Source: Methylomicrobium sp. (GTDB taxonomy: Bacteria; Pseudomonadota; Gammaproteobacteria; Methylococcales; Methylomonadaceae). Taken from it: DNA of 64,000 bases. How positions within the stretch are numbered: position 1 is the stretch's first letter; the number at the start of each line of letters is the position of its first letter. Both the position numbers and the translations under genes were made by a program. The stretch covers positions 1 to 64,000 of the forward strand of contig JAGXSU010000008.1 in NCBI GenBank assembly GCA_018333785.1. Reading direction: 5' to 3'. This document shows positions 25,658 to 34,762 of this stretch, in pieces. The notes under the pieces were generated by a model, which was not told where the DNA came from, ran no database searches, and was given only the letters and a program-made list of their open reading frames with translations.

Positions 25658-26176
25658 ATCCAACGCATTGGAAACAAGGACGTTAAAGCCGGCTTAACTA
25701 AAAATCGTAATACCGTCTGTATGAAGCAACCCGAAATTCGGGAAAGCCGGACACTACGTCAAAAACATCCATCCTCAAGACTTCAAAAATCATCAGCCTG
25801 AGTTTGCCGATAATGGTGACTCGATCACAATCCCATCCGCTTGGAGCAGTTACTTTATAACTGTATTTTAAAGATTCAGCCGGCTTAGCCCTATTCGCAA
25901 ATTCGGATAAACGCTGTCTTTTCTGCTATATCTATTTATCGACAGCAATACATTATTACTCGGTTTATAGCAACTGACTTAGGCCGTTTGTACTTGAATT
26001 GTGATGAGCTATCCGTTCGGTAATAAGTCCACGCCAGTTTTTGTTCATTCCTGCAAGAGAAACGGGCTAAAAACACCATCGGCTTATCTTTTACTTTTGG
26101 TTCAAAGGATTAGCCACAACTGTTTATCAAGTGATTATTTTGTGAATATCCGCGTTGGATTGAGGAGATACGAAAC
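25658..26176. other. Intergenic region without a gene
   Basis: There are 519 bp between phoU and the next gene. CCCGAAATTCGGG (25731-25743) is a small palindrome. No coding sequence, RNA or promoter is convincing apart from a GAGGAG ribosome site just before 26177. Confidence 0.5.
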
Positions 26177-26791
26177 ATGATTGCGCTGCTCTATTTTGTT
26201 TTCTTTTTTTTAATTTATTTGCCTATTTCCATTTGGGTGATTCGTAAAAGTTATTGCTTTGCGAAAGCCAAATATCAGCACGGCTGGGTAGGCGGAATAG
26301 TTGCGGCGTTAATCATGTATAACCTGGTGTTTTGGGATTGGATACCGGTGATCTTAATTCATAAACACCTTTGCGAAACTGAAGGCGGCTTTTGGGTTTA
26401 TAAAACGCCGGAGCAGTGGGTAAAAGAGCATCCTGAAGTCTTGGGTCAGGATTGGGGGGATTCAACTAAAACCAAATGGGAGAATATTCGAAAAGATTAT
26501 GGAAATGAACGGTGGAGGGTATGGTACGGGCCACATATGTACATTGAGTATGGACATAAAAATAAAATAGATTTTACAGATACGATTAGTCAATACGAGA
26601 CAAAAGCCGTAGATGGCAAAACAGGTGAAATTTTATTTATAAGTAAAAACTTTTTTAAAGGTGCACAAATTAAATTGTGGTTAGCTGAGCCAAGCCGAAG
26701 TGAAGGGCCAGGGTGCGGTGAATCTGAACATAGTGGATTTGTAAAAGAGCATAATAAATTAATGTTGTTGGTTAAAGGAGATATTAAATGA
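26177..26791 (+). CDS. Small membrane protein coupled to RTX lipase gene
   Basis: The 204-residue protein has two predicted membrane helices (about 3-22 and 36-58) and a C-terminal domain rich in Trp/Lys/Tyr (TPEQWVKEHPEVL, ERWRVWYGPHMYIEYG) with a Cys-containing segment near 175. No family is recognised. Its TGA overlaps the ATG of the giant RTX protein (ATGA at 26788-26791), so the two are translationally coupled and probably act together. Possible roles are an immunity or anchoring protein against the lipase, or a secretion accessory; both are inference. Confidence 0.7.
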   Translation: MIALLYFVFFFLIYLPISIWVIRKSYCFAKAKYQHGWVGGIVAALIMYNLVFWDWIPVILIHKHLCETEGGFWVYKTPEQWVKEHPEVLGQDWGDSTKTKWENIRKDYGNERWRVWYGPHMYIEYGHKNKIDFTDTISQYETKAVDGKTGEILFISKNFFKGAQIKLWLAEPSRSEGPGCGESEHSGFVKEHNKLMLLVKGDIK

Positions 26792-29700
26792 ACACTAATA
26801 TCAAATATGTTGCAGATATGGCAGCCCTTGCCGAGGCCAGTTACGCAGGACTTGACCGATTTAACAGTAATCAAAATGGTCTTAAGTCTGCCATTATCAG
26901 TAATGGATTCTCCGTAACCCAGGCAGACGATTTCATACAACACTGGTCAGTTATTCCCGGCAGCCACCAAGCCAATATGCCTAGCGGTTTTTCCGCGACT
27001 TTATTCAAAGGCATTGGCCAAGGTGATTTATCTGGTGAGTATGTATTGGCAATCCGGGGCACGGAAGAGCCTGATGTTGATCTTGCCGGTGCCGATGGAG
27101 GCGATATATTTTTGGATGGACTCGCAGTCGACCAAATTATTGATCTCTACAATTACACCCAAAAATTGACCCACACGGGTTCCTATCAAGCCGCCAAATT
27201 GACCAAATTGGATGGCATAGACGGAGCGCGAGGGCCCATCGATGTGCTTTATGCCAAAACTCATCGCTTGTTATTTCTTGACGGTGCTGAGAGAGGTATT
27301 TATCGGATTGACTTTGAACAACGCAATGATGGTAGCGGTCTGTTGCCTTCTGGTGCGCAAGTTCATGTCACCGGGCATAGCTTGGGCGGGCATTTGGCGG
27401 CGGCATTTTCGCGAATGTTTCCCAGCTTGACGCTTGATGCAACAATGATCAATGGCGCTGGTTTCGCGGATGGCTTTGCCCCCTTTACCGACACCTTTAT
27501 ACCTAATTTCAACGTCGATCACTTCTTCAGTATGATCGGCGGGGCCAGCCAATTCGATACCACTAAAATTACCAATTACATTGGATCGGCTGCAATGGAT
27601 TTTGTTGCCCAAGATTGGTTCATTGCTTTGGAACAGCCAGGCCAAATCGAACACGTTACGACGGAAAGTTTCAGTCTTTCCAATACCGTTGGACATGGTG
27701 CCGGGCAGATGACGAACACGCTGGCGATTATGGCTCTATTTGGACAGTTGAGTCAGGCAGGTTCGTTATCGTTTGCGGAAATAAACAGCTTGATGGAGAA
27801 ATCGTCTAATGTCAAAACGGAAACATTCGAGCAATTGGTCAATGGCTTATCCCGGCTATTCGGCATTTCTGAAATTGCCGATCTTAACTTAGACACCACA
27901 ACCGATGGACGCGAGGCGTTGTTTACCAACATCGTTGCCATTCAGAATTCTAATGGTTTTAAAAGTTTAATGGGTAGAGTCAGCATAGTGGCTCCTGCTG
28001 CAACGGCCAGCGAGGCCCGTAGCGATTTTGGTGCGTTTTTAAGCTTGGTTTATTTGACTCCATTTGCTTTAAAACCTGAGGGTAGTGAAGCAAAGGTTTA
28101 TCTGCAGACCGCACATCTTAACAATACCGAGTTGGCTTTAAAGTGGGAGGAAGATAATGATCTGACACCTGAACAAATCGCCAATGGTCAGGGGCATTAT
28201 TCGGATAGGTGGTTAAATGATCGGGCCCATATGCTCGCACAATTAATGCTTCGTAATGCGGCCGATTCGGTCACGGTTGTTGGCCGTGGACAAAATGAAA
28301 CCTATCAAGATATTGCCGCAGGTTTTCTATTTTCTACCTCTGATGTTTCTTACTTCGGGCCTGGACTGCCTCTAGATAGCCGACGTTATATTTTTGATGA
28401 TGATAACGATAATTCAGCTATTCATGGTGGAAGCCAGAATGATCGTTTATATGGCGGCGGCGGAAACGACAGTCTGCTCGGTAATGCTGGAGATGACTAT
28501 CTTGAAGGCGGCACCGGTGACGATATTCTCGAAGGTGGACAAGGCAATGACCGGCTTATCGGAGGTCAAGGTCACGACACCTATATTTACCATTCCGGAG
28601 ACGGTTTCGATACGATTGAAGATAGCGACGGCCTGGGAAGTATCATCGTTAAAGATGTCACACTTGACCTTACCGGCGGCAAAAAAATCGGCACCGATGT
28701 CTGGGAGTCGTCGGACCAAAATATTTTAGTGATTTTGGGTGCACCTGATCAGAATGGACAGCGGAACTTATATATCAACGGCAGCATTTTTGAAGGCGGC
28801 CGTATCATGATCAAAAATTTCCACGATGGTGATCTTGGCTTGACACTACCCCCTTTTTTAGAAGAACCGACCTCGTCGCCCGCCACTCTATTTCTGGGTG
28901 ATTCGCAGCCGGGCCAACCCGATAAGCTCATCGGTACTTTTGGGGATGATTATATGGTTGGCGGGGTGGATCGCGATATTTTGGAGGGCTGGAATGGTGA
29001 TGATGTCCTGTTTGCCGATCAGGCTGTGGATTTAAAAATGGTAACTGATTATCGTGATTTTGGCGGTGAAACAGCAAATGGACAGTACGGTGATTTTTTG
29101 TCGGCGGGTTCCGGTAATGACATTCTGATCGGGAGTACGCACAGTGATGCATTAATGGGCGGTGAAGGAGATGACCTTATTCTCGGCGGAGCTGGTCACG
29201 ACCTTATCTATGGTGATGCCAGCTACAGGACGTCTGATCCTGACTGGACTTACAAAGGTTTACCGGAAATGTACCAAGCCGCTGATTCATCTTACCCGGG
29301 ATGGAATAATGAAACGGGTTTAAGTCCGGTCATGGGATTATTCGATACTGGAGTAGGTGGGCGGGATGTGATTTACGGAGGTAGCGGAGGGGATTTGATC
29401 CTGGCCGGTCAAGGCGATGATATCGTATACGGCGAGAGCGGCGTGGATTCGATCGACGGCGGAGCCGGCCACGATATACTCTTTGGCGGCGAGGATGACG
29501 ACAGCATTAACGGCGACATAGGTACCGGCAGTTTGAATCAACACGGCAACGACTATATCGATCTGGGTTCCGGCATCATTCAGCAATACGCCAGAGGTAA
29601 CGGCGGCAACGACATCATCCTGGGCGGCGATACCGACGACACGCTGGAAGGCGACGATCTCAGGGGACTTGATGTGCCGGCCGTCTATCACGGGTCTGAC

Positions 29701-32700
29701 TTCATCGACGGCAAAGGCGGCAATGATACCATTTGGGGTCATGGCGGTGACGACACTATCTATGGCGGCGAGGGTGATGACTATATTGAGGGGGATGCAG
29801 GAACTGAATTTATCGCAGCGGAATACCAGGGTAATGATCACCTGTATGGAGAAGCGGGTCATGACACAGTATTAGGTGGGGGCGGTGATGATGTAATTTA
29901 TGGCGGCAGTGGCAATGATTTACTCATAGGTGATGGCAGTCATATAGATTCCGTTGCTCATGGTCATGATTTTATTGATGGCGGGGAGGGTAACGACGAA
30001 TTAAAAGGTGGCGGTGGTACGGATTATTTAGATGGCGGCAGTGGCGATGATAAGCTTTTTGGAGACGCCGGTGACGACATCCTCATCGGGGGCAGCGGCA
30101 CCAATTATCTGGATGGCGGTGAAGGAGAAGATACCTACAGAGTAGGTCAGGGACACGATGTTATAACTGATGCTGATACCAATAACCGGATTGTACTGAA
30201 TGAATCTACTCAATTACAGGCTATTTCATTAGCAACCGATGGAGCAGATCAGCAAGATCTATTGCTGATTTTTGCCAATGGTGCCCGAGTCAGCATAGCT
30301 CAAGGTTTTTTGGGCACCGTCAATTCATTTTTGGTTGACGGTGCAGAAAGAAATTTAAGCGATCTTTTATCTGTCTACGCGAACCAGAATCTTGCTTTAA
30401 CCGGCACCGGTGCAGCTGAACATATTGCAAGTGGCGCCGGAAACGATTTTATTAACGGTAATGCCGGTGATGATTGGCTTGACGGCGGTCGTGGAAATGA
30501 TGTTTTACAAGGTGGGGCAGGCTCAGATACTCTGCGCGGCGGAGAAGGAGCCGATGTGCTTGTTGGCGGGAGTGGCAGTGATGTTTACCGGTTTGATAGG
30601 GGTGATGGCGCAGATGTGATAAATGCAGCTAATGCCAGTGATTCAGCCGGTGACGTGGTTTATTTCGGCAAAGGTATTGAGGTCAGTGACTTAGGATTAT
30701 TTCAGTTGGCTAACGGAAGTCTCCTTTTGCGGATCGGAGACGGTCAAGATAGCATTTTGTTCGATGGCTGGTTTAATGAAGGCCCCAATGTGTCAGCTTT
30801 GCATTTTTATGATGATACACAGTTGCTTGCCTCTGAAATGACGATGTCAGCAGTCGATGTCTATGGGGGCACGGCAAACAATGATCGTTTGGTCGGTACT
30901 GAAGCGGATGATCGACTCGAGGGCTATGCCGGGAATGATGTTTTGTCCGGAGGAGCAGGCAATGATATTTTGGTCGGTGGTGCCGGCAATGACAGTTATC
31001 TCTTTGGCTGGGGAGCGCTTGGCAACGACGTGGCGGTGGAGTCGTCTGATGGTTCAAGCATTATCGCCTTGACAGATGGAACAAGCTTGAGAGATTTGAA
31101 GTACTCACGGATATCCAATAATTTGGTGATGTCACTAAAAGGTGGCGCATCAACCTTAACGCTAACAGACTATTTCTCCTCTACGCATCTGTGGACAATA
31201 CTTGATGAATCCGGTGTTTCAACGGGGGTTGCCGATTGGGTCACCTTGCCGCAAGCAACGGTGGATCTTGATCAAGTCAAGGCTGATTTTGTCGATACGG
31301 CCCTTGCCCAATGGTCGAGTGAATTACTGAGTAATGCCACATTCAATTATCTTCGTGTTGACGGTTCAAACTACCGCTCATCAATTGTGAGCGTTGATTC
31401 AACGATTATCCGCACAGAGCAATTTAAACAGATCGAATTTACCAGCGACGCGGCCGATATTCAACGCAGCTCGGAAAATAAAACGTACTCCAGCAACAGC
31501 GTCAATATCATTGGCACTTCTTCAATAGTTAAAGACAATAATTCCTCTGTGGGGCTGCGCTTTGTTAACATCAAAGACTGGACTGGTTTGTTAAATGAGT
31601 TGCGGATGGATGATGTCAATACCAGTCTTGATGCGGCAATGCCTGTTTTCAGCGGCTTCAATATTTTAGGTGGTTTTTTGATCGGTGCCAGCCCTTCGGC
31701 AATGACTCAATACTGGCAAACCAATCAAACCATTACTACTCAGGTTGAATTGATCCAAGGTGGTAACAGTGACAATACGATTAGAGGCTACCGGTATTAC
31801 GGGGACAACAGTATCTCAATGATCGATGGGGGTGGCGGTAACGACACTCTTTATGCGTCCGGCAGGCCAGGCCTCAATAACGAAACAACCTATCTTACCG
31901 ATAATGATACCTTTATCGGTGGTTTTGTTTATGGCAATTCCGGCAATGATAGCCTTTATGGTGGCTATTATCGGGATACTTTGGTGGGAGGTGAGGGAAA
32001 TGATTTTCTGGATGGCGGGTTTAGCCAAGATACCTATGTCGTATTTGCGGACGAGTCCGGCATCGATACAATCTGGGATACAGGAACTCAATTAAGACAA
32101 TCCATTGGTTATCGATTGGGATTTAACACACCCGGCTTAGTGCTTGAAGGTGGTCAGCAAATCTTCTCTTCGCCTGTTGATGAGCCTCAAACAATTCCTG
32201 AGGATACCTTACGTTTGATAGCCATTAATCCAAGTGCCTTAACTTTTTCCTGGGGGGAACGAGTGGTAGAGGGTATCCGCAATAACGGAACACTTGGATC
32301 AACCGGCACTCTGCTTAGAGGCGGCAATGCAGTCAGTAATCAGTCTGTTCATGCGGTGCTCTCTTTATTATGGGCGGGAGGTGGTGTCGATATAGTCTTG
32401 CCGAATTCTACCGATTTATCCGGCATGGGCTTGGAACGTATTGAATTTGGGGACGGAACAGTGATGACAATGGCAGAGTTGATCGAACTGGCAAAGCCGA
32501 CCGTCGCACTTAACCCGCAGGATGAGGATAATATTCTTTATGGGCTTTATGACAGCAACACAGTATACGGTGAGGCTGGCAATGACCAATTATACGGTGG
32601 TATCGGCAATGATTTTCTGAGTGGCGGCTCGGGCGATGATGCGCTTTATGGGGGAGACGGTCATGATGAATTAAACGGCGGTGCCGGTACGGATATCATG

Positions 32701-34386
32701 GCTGGTGGAGCAGGAAACGATTCCTATGTCTTTGGCAAAGGTTCAGGCCAGGATTGGGTCAATAGTTACGATACGACTGCTGGCAAAATTGATACTGTAA
32801 AGTTTGATTGGACAATACTACCTGATGATGTCCAGGTTCACCGGAATGGCAAAAATCTTGAGTTGTCTATTAAGGGTTCATCGGATTCGCTTACTATCTT
32901 TAACTACCTGGAAAATGACGGCATCACGCCTTACTCGGTTGAACGGATCAGCTTTTTTAATGGGACGGTTTGGGATTTGGCCGTGGTTAAATCCAAGCTC
33001 ATCAGTAACCGCCCACCGGAATTGTCTACAGCACTTTCGGATCAGCAGGTTTTTGAAAGTGAGGATTTCGTATTCACCATCGACAACAATGCCTTCAATG
33101 ATCCTGATGACGGTGATGCGCTGGCTTACTCTTCCGGACTGGCCGATGGCAGCGATTTGCCGCATTGGTTGGTCTTTGATGCTGAAACACTGACTTTCAG
33201 CGGTATTGCTGATAAAACTGGGACAATCAGCGTCAGAGTCACTGCGAAAGACAAGGGAAACTTGGGTGTCTCGGATATTTTTGACCTTACTGTTGCCCCA
33301 ATGCCTGGCTTGATTATCACTGGCAGTTCGGTTGCTGATAATCTGATAGGCGGGCGGGGTGATGATGTGTTTAATGGTTTGGCTGGCAACGATAAGTTGT
33401 ATGGAAATGCAGGTAATGATCTTTTAAACGGCGGAAGAGGTCATGATGTCATGGCAGGTGGAATCGGCGATGATATTTACATCATAGACAGCGCTGGAGA
33501 TACTGTTATCGAAAATGCAGATGAAGGAATTGATAGAGTAGAGTCCAGTATTACTTACAAACTCAGCTCCCATGTCGAGCAGTTACAATTGACAGGGAAT
33601 AACGCTATCAACGCGACCGGAAATGAGTTAGATAATCTGTTGATGGGTAATGATGCTGCAAATATTCTAAATGGCGGTTCCGGAACAGATACCTTGATAG
33701 GTGGGCGCGGCAATGACACTTACAGTGTGGATAACGCGAGTGATACCGTTATTGAATACTTTAATGAGGGCATTGATCTTGTCCAGTCCTCAGTATCCTT
33801 CATCTTGACCGATCATATTGAGAATCTGACGCTGACAGGAAATGCACCAATTGACGGTATAGGAAATGAACTCAATAACGTATTAAGGGGTAATATCCGT
33901 AATAACAAACTGATAGGTGGAGCTGGAAACGATATACTTTATGGGGGACGAGGTAATGATTTGCTTGATGGCGGCACCGGTGATGATTACCTGAACGGTG
34001 GAACTGGCTCGGACAGGTATTTATTCGGTCGAGGGTCGGGTAAGGATATTATTGATAACTATGATACGTCTGCCAATAGCACGGACACACTGTCATTTGG
34101 AAATGACATAAAGGTTGATCAACTTTGGTTTAAAAAAGCGGGCCGTCACCTTGAAGTCAGCATTATCGGCAGTAACGACAAGGTTACTATTCATAATTGG
34201 TATTCAAGTAAGGCTTTTCAGGTTGATCAATTTAGGACTGCTGACAAGCAAACCTTGTTAAGCAGTCAGGTTGATGCGTTGGTATCGGCTATGGCTGCGT
34301 TTGCACCCCCCGTAGCGGGCGAAACTGTGCTGCCTCCGGATTACCAAACTCAATTGACTCCCGTGATTGCCGCCAACTGGCAATAA
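26788..34386 (+). CDS. Giant RTX protein with N-terminal lipase-like domain
   Basis: The 2532-residue protein has no signal peptide, as expected for type I secretion. Residues 1-350 form an alpha/beta-hydrolase of lipase class 3 type: VLAIRGTEE, then the nucleophile elbow GHSLGGH with Ser198. Many calcium-binding RTX nonapeptides (GGxGxDxLxG) occur in blocks near 545-600, 720-1140, 1215-1265, 1365-1410, 1695-1760, 1915-1985, 2185-2310 and 2385-2420. A cadherin/putative-Ig-like domain lies near 2074-2172 (PPELSTALSDQQVFESEDF). Segments such as FGRGSGKDIIDNYD are of the haemolysin-related domain type. It probably acts as a secreted or surface lipase/phospholipase. No hlyBD-type secretion genes are in the window. 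Confidence 0.9.
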   Translation: MNTNIKYVADMAALAEASYAGLDRFNSNQNGLKSAIISNGFSVTQADDFIQHWSVIPGSHQANMPSGFSATLFKGIGQGDLSGEYVLAIRGTEEPDVDLAGADGGDIFLDGLAVDQIIDLYNYTQKLTHTGSYQAAKLTKLDGIDGARGPIDVLYAKTHRLLFLDGAERGIYRIDFEQRNDGSGLLPSGAQVHVTGHSLGGHLAAAFSRMFPSLTLDATMINGAGFADGFAPFTDTFIPNFNVDHFFSMIGGASQFDTTKITNYIGSAAMDFVAQDWFIALEQPGQIEHVTTESFSLSNTVGHGAGQMTNTLAIMALFGQLSQAGSLSFAEINSLMEKSSNVKTETFEQLVNGLSRLFGISEIADLNLDTTTDGREALFTNIVAIQNSNGFKSLMGRVSIVAPAATASEARSDFGAFLSLVYLTPFALKPEGSEAKVYLQTAHLNNTELALKWEEDNDLTPEQIANGQGHYSDRWLNDRAHMLAQLMLRNAADSVTVVGRGQNETYQDIAAGFLFSTSDVSYFGPGLPLDSRRYIFDDDNDNSAIHGGSQNDRLYGGGGNDSLLGNAGDDYLEGGTGDDILEGGQGNDRLIGGQGHDTYIYHSGDGFDTIEDSDGLGSIIVKDVTLDLTGGKKIGTDVWESSDQNILVILGAPDQNGQRNLYINGSIFEGGRIMIKNFHDGDLGLTLPPFLEEPTSSPATLFLGDSQPGQPDKLIGTFGDDYMVGGVDRDILEGWNGDDVLFADQAVDLKMVTDYRDFGGETANGQYGDFLSAGSGNDILIGSTHSDALMGGEGDDLILGGAGHDLIYGDASYRTSDPDWTYKGLPEMYQAADSSYPGWNNETGLSPVMGLFDTGVGGRDVIYGGSGGDLILAGQGDDIVYGESGVDSIDGGAGHDILFGGEDDDSINGDIGTGSLNQHGNDYIDLGSGIIQQYARGNGGNDIILGGDTDDTLEGDDLRGLDVPAVYHGSDFIDGKGGNDTIWGHGGDDTIYGGEGDDYIEGDAGTEFIAAEYQGNDHLYGEAGHDTVLGGGGDDVIYGGSGNDLLIGDGSHIDSVAHGHDFIDGGEGNDELKGGGGTDYLDGGSGDDKLFGDAGDDILIGGSGTNYLDGGEGEDTYRVGQGHDVITDADTNNRIVLNESTQLQAISLATDGADQQDLLLIFANGARVSIAQGFLGTVNSFLVDGAERNLSDLLSVYANQNLALTGTGAAEHIASGAGNDFINGNAGDDWLDGGRGNDVLQGGAGSDTLRGGEGADVLVGGSGSDVYRFDRGDGADVINAANASDSAGDVVYFGKGIEVSDLGLFQLANGSLLLRIGDGQDSILFDGWFNEGPNVSALHFYDDTQLLASEMTMSAVDVYGGTANNDRLVGTEADDRLEGYAGNDVLSGGAGNDILVGGAGNDSYLFGWGALGNDVAVESSDGSSIIALTDGTSLRDLKYSRISNNLVMSLKGGASTLTLTDYFSSTHLWTILDESGVSTGVADWVTLPQATVDLDQVKADFVDTALAQWSSELLSNATFNYLRVDGSNYRSSIVSVDSTIIRTEQFKQIEFTSDAADIQRSSENKTYSSNSVNIIGTSSIVKDNNSSVGLRFVNIKDWTGLLNELRMDDVNTSLDAAMPVFSGFNILGGFLIGASPSAMTQYWQTNQTITTQVELIQGGNSDNTIRGYRYYGDNSISMIDGGGGNDTLYASGRPGLNNETTYLTDNDTFIGGFVYGNSGNDSLYGGYYRDTLVGGEGNDFLDGGFSQDTYVVFADESGIDTIWDTGTQLRQSIGYRLGFNTPGLVLEGGQQIFSSPVDEPQTIPEDTLRLIAINPSALTFSWGERVVEGIRNNGTLGSTGTLLRGGNAVSNQSVHAVLSLLWAGGGVDIVLPNSTDLSGMGLERIEFGDGTVMTMAELIELAKPTVALNPQDEDNILYGLYDSNTVYGEAGNDQLYGGIGNDFLSGGSGDDALYGGDGHDELNGGAGTDIMAGGAGNDSYVFGKGSGQDWVNSYDTTAGKIDTVKFDWTILPDDVQVHRNGKNLELSIKGSSDSLTIFNYLENDGITPYSVERISFFNGTVWDLAVVKSKLISNRPPELSTALSDQQVFESEDFVFTIDNNAFNDPDDGDALAYSSGLADGSDLPHWLVFDAETLTFSGIADKTGTISVRVTAKDKGNLGVSDIFDLTVAPMPGLIITGSSVADNLIGGRGDDVFNGLAGNDKLYGNAGNDLLNGGRGHDVMAGGIGDDIYIIDSAGDTVIENADEGIDRVESSITYKLSSHVEQLQLTGNNAINATGNELDNLLMGNDAANILNGGSGTDTLIGGRGNDTYSVDNASDTVIEYFNEGIDLVQSSVSFILTDHIENLTLTGNAPIDGIGNELNNVLRGNIRNNKLIGGAGNDILYGGRGNDLLDGGTGDDYLNGGTGSDRYLFGRGSGKDIIDNYDTSANSTDTLSFGNDIKVDQLWFKKAGRHLEVSIIGSNDKVTIHNWYSSKAFQVDQFRTADKQTLLSSQVDALVSAMAAFAPPVAGETVLPPDYQTQLTPVIAANWQ

Positions 34387-34762
34387 ACGTTAATAAGGCA
34401 CTGTTTGCGTTAAAAGCTGTTGTCCTCGGTACCGATTATTGGAACCCTAAAGCCATGGATGGCGTTGGGTTTTCACCTCGCCTCTTGATCGAAAACAGAA
34501 GTTTCTCCATTCTGCTCACCGCCTCGTGGCTCATCTGAGTAAATCAGAATATTAGAAACCTGAAACTTTATCAGGTTTACCCGTTCTATTTTCTCGCATC
34601 AGAAACTAAACTATCACTTAGGATTTAACGAATTTTAAGTCTACGGTTCATTAAAATCAGATTTAAACAATTTTTTATATTTTAGAATATTGAGCCGCTT
34701 AACTCGACGCAAAGTAACCATTGATTTTACAGTTAGGGATAACGATCAACCCAGGAGGGGCG
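34387..34762. other. Intergenic region with a repeat fragment
   Basis: Positions 34452-34480 (AGCCATGGATGGCGTTGGGTTTTCAC) match an inner part of dispersed repeat copy 3 in reverse orientation. The rest is AT-rich with no gene. AGGAGGGG at 34753-34760 is a very strong ribosome site for the gene that follows. Confidence 0.6.

Noticed and set aside
28400-34100. Dense short direct repeats that could suggest a CRISPR or tandem array, and many antisense frames
   Set aside because: They are the RTX nonapeptide codons of one continuous gene. Spacing is codon-based and the antisense frames are shadows.
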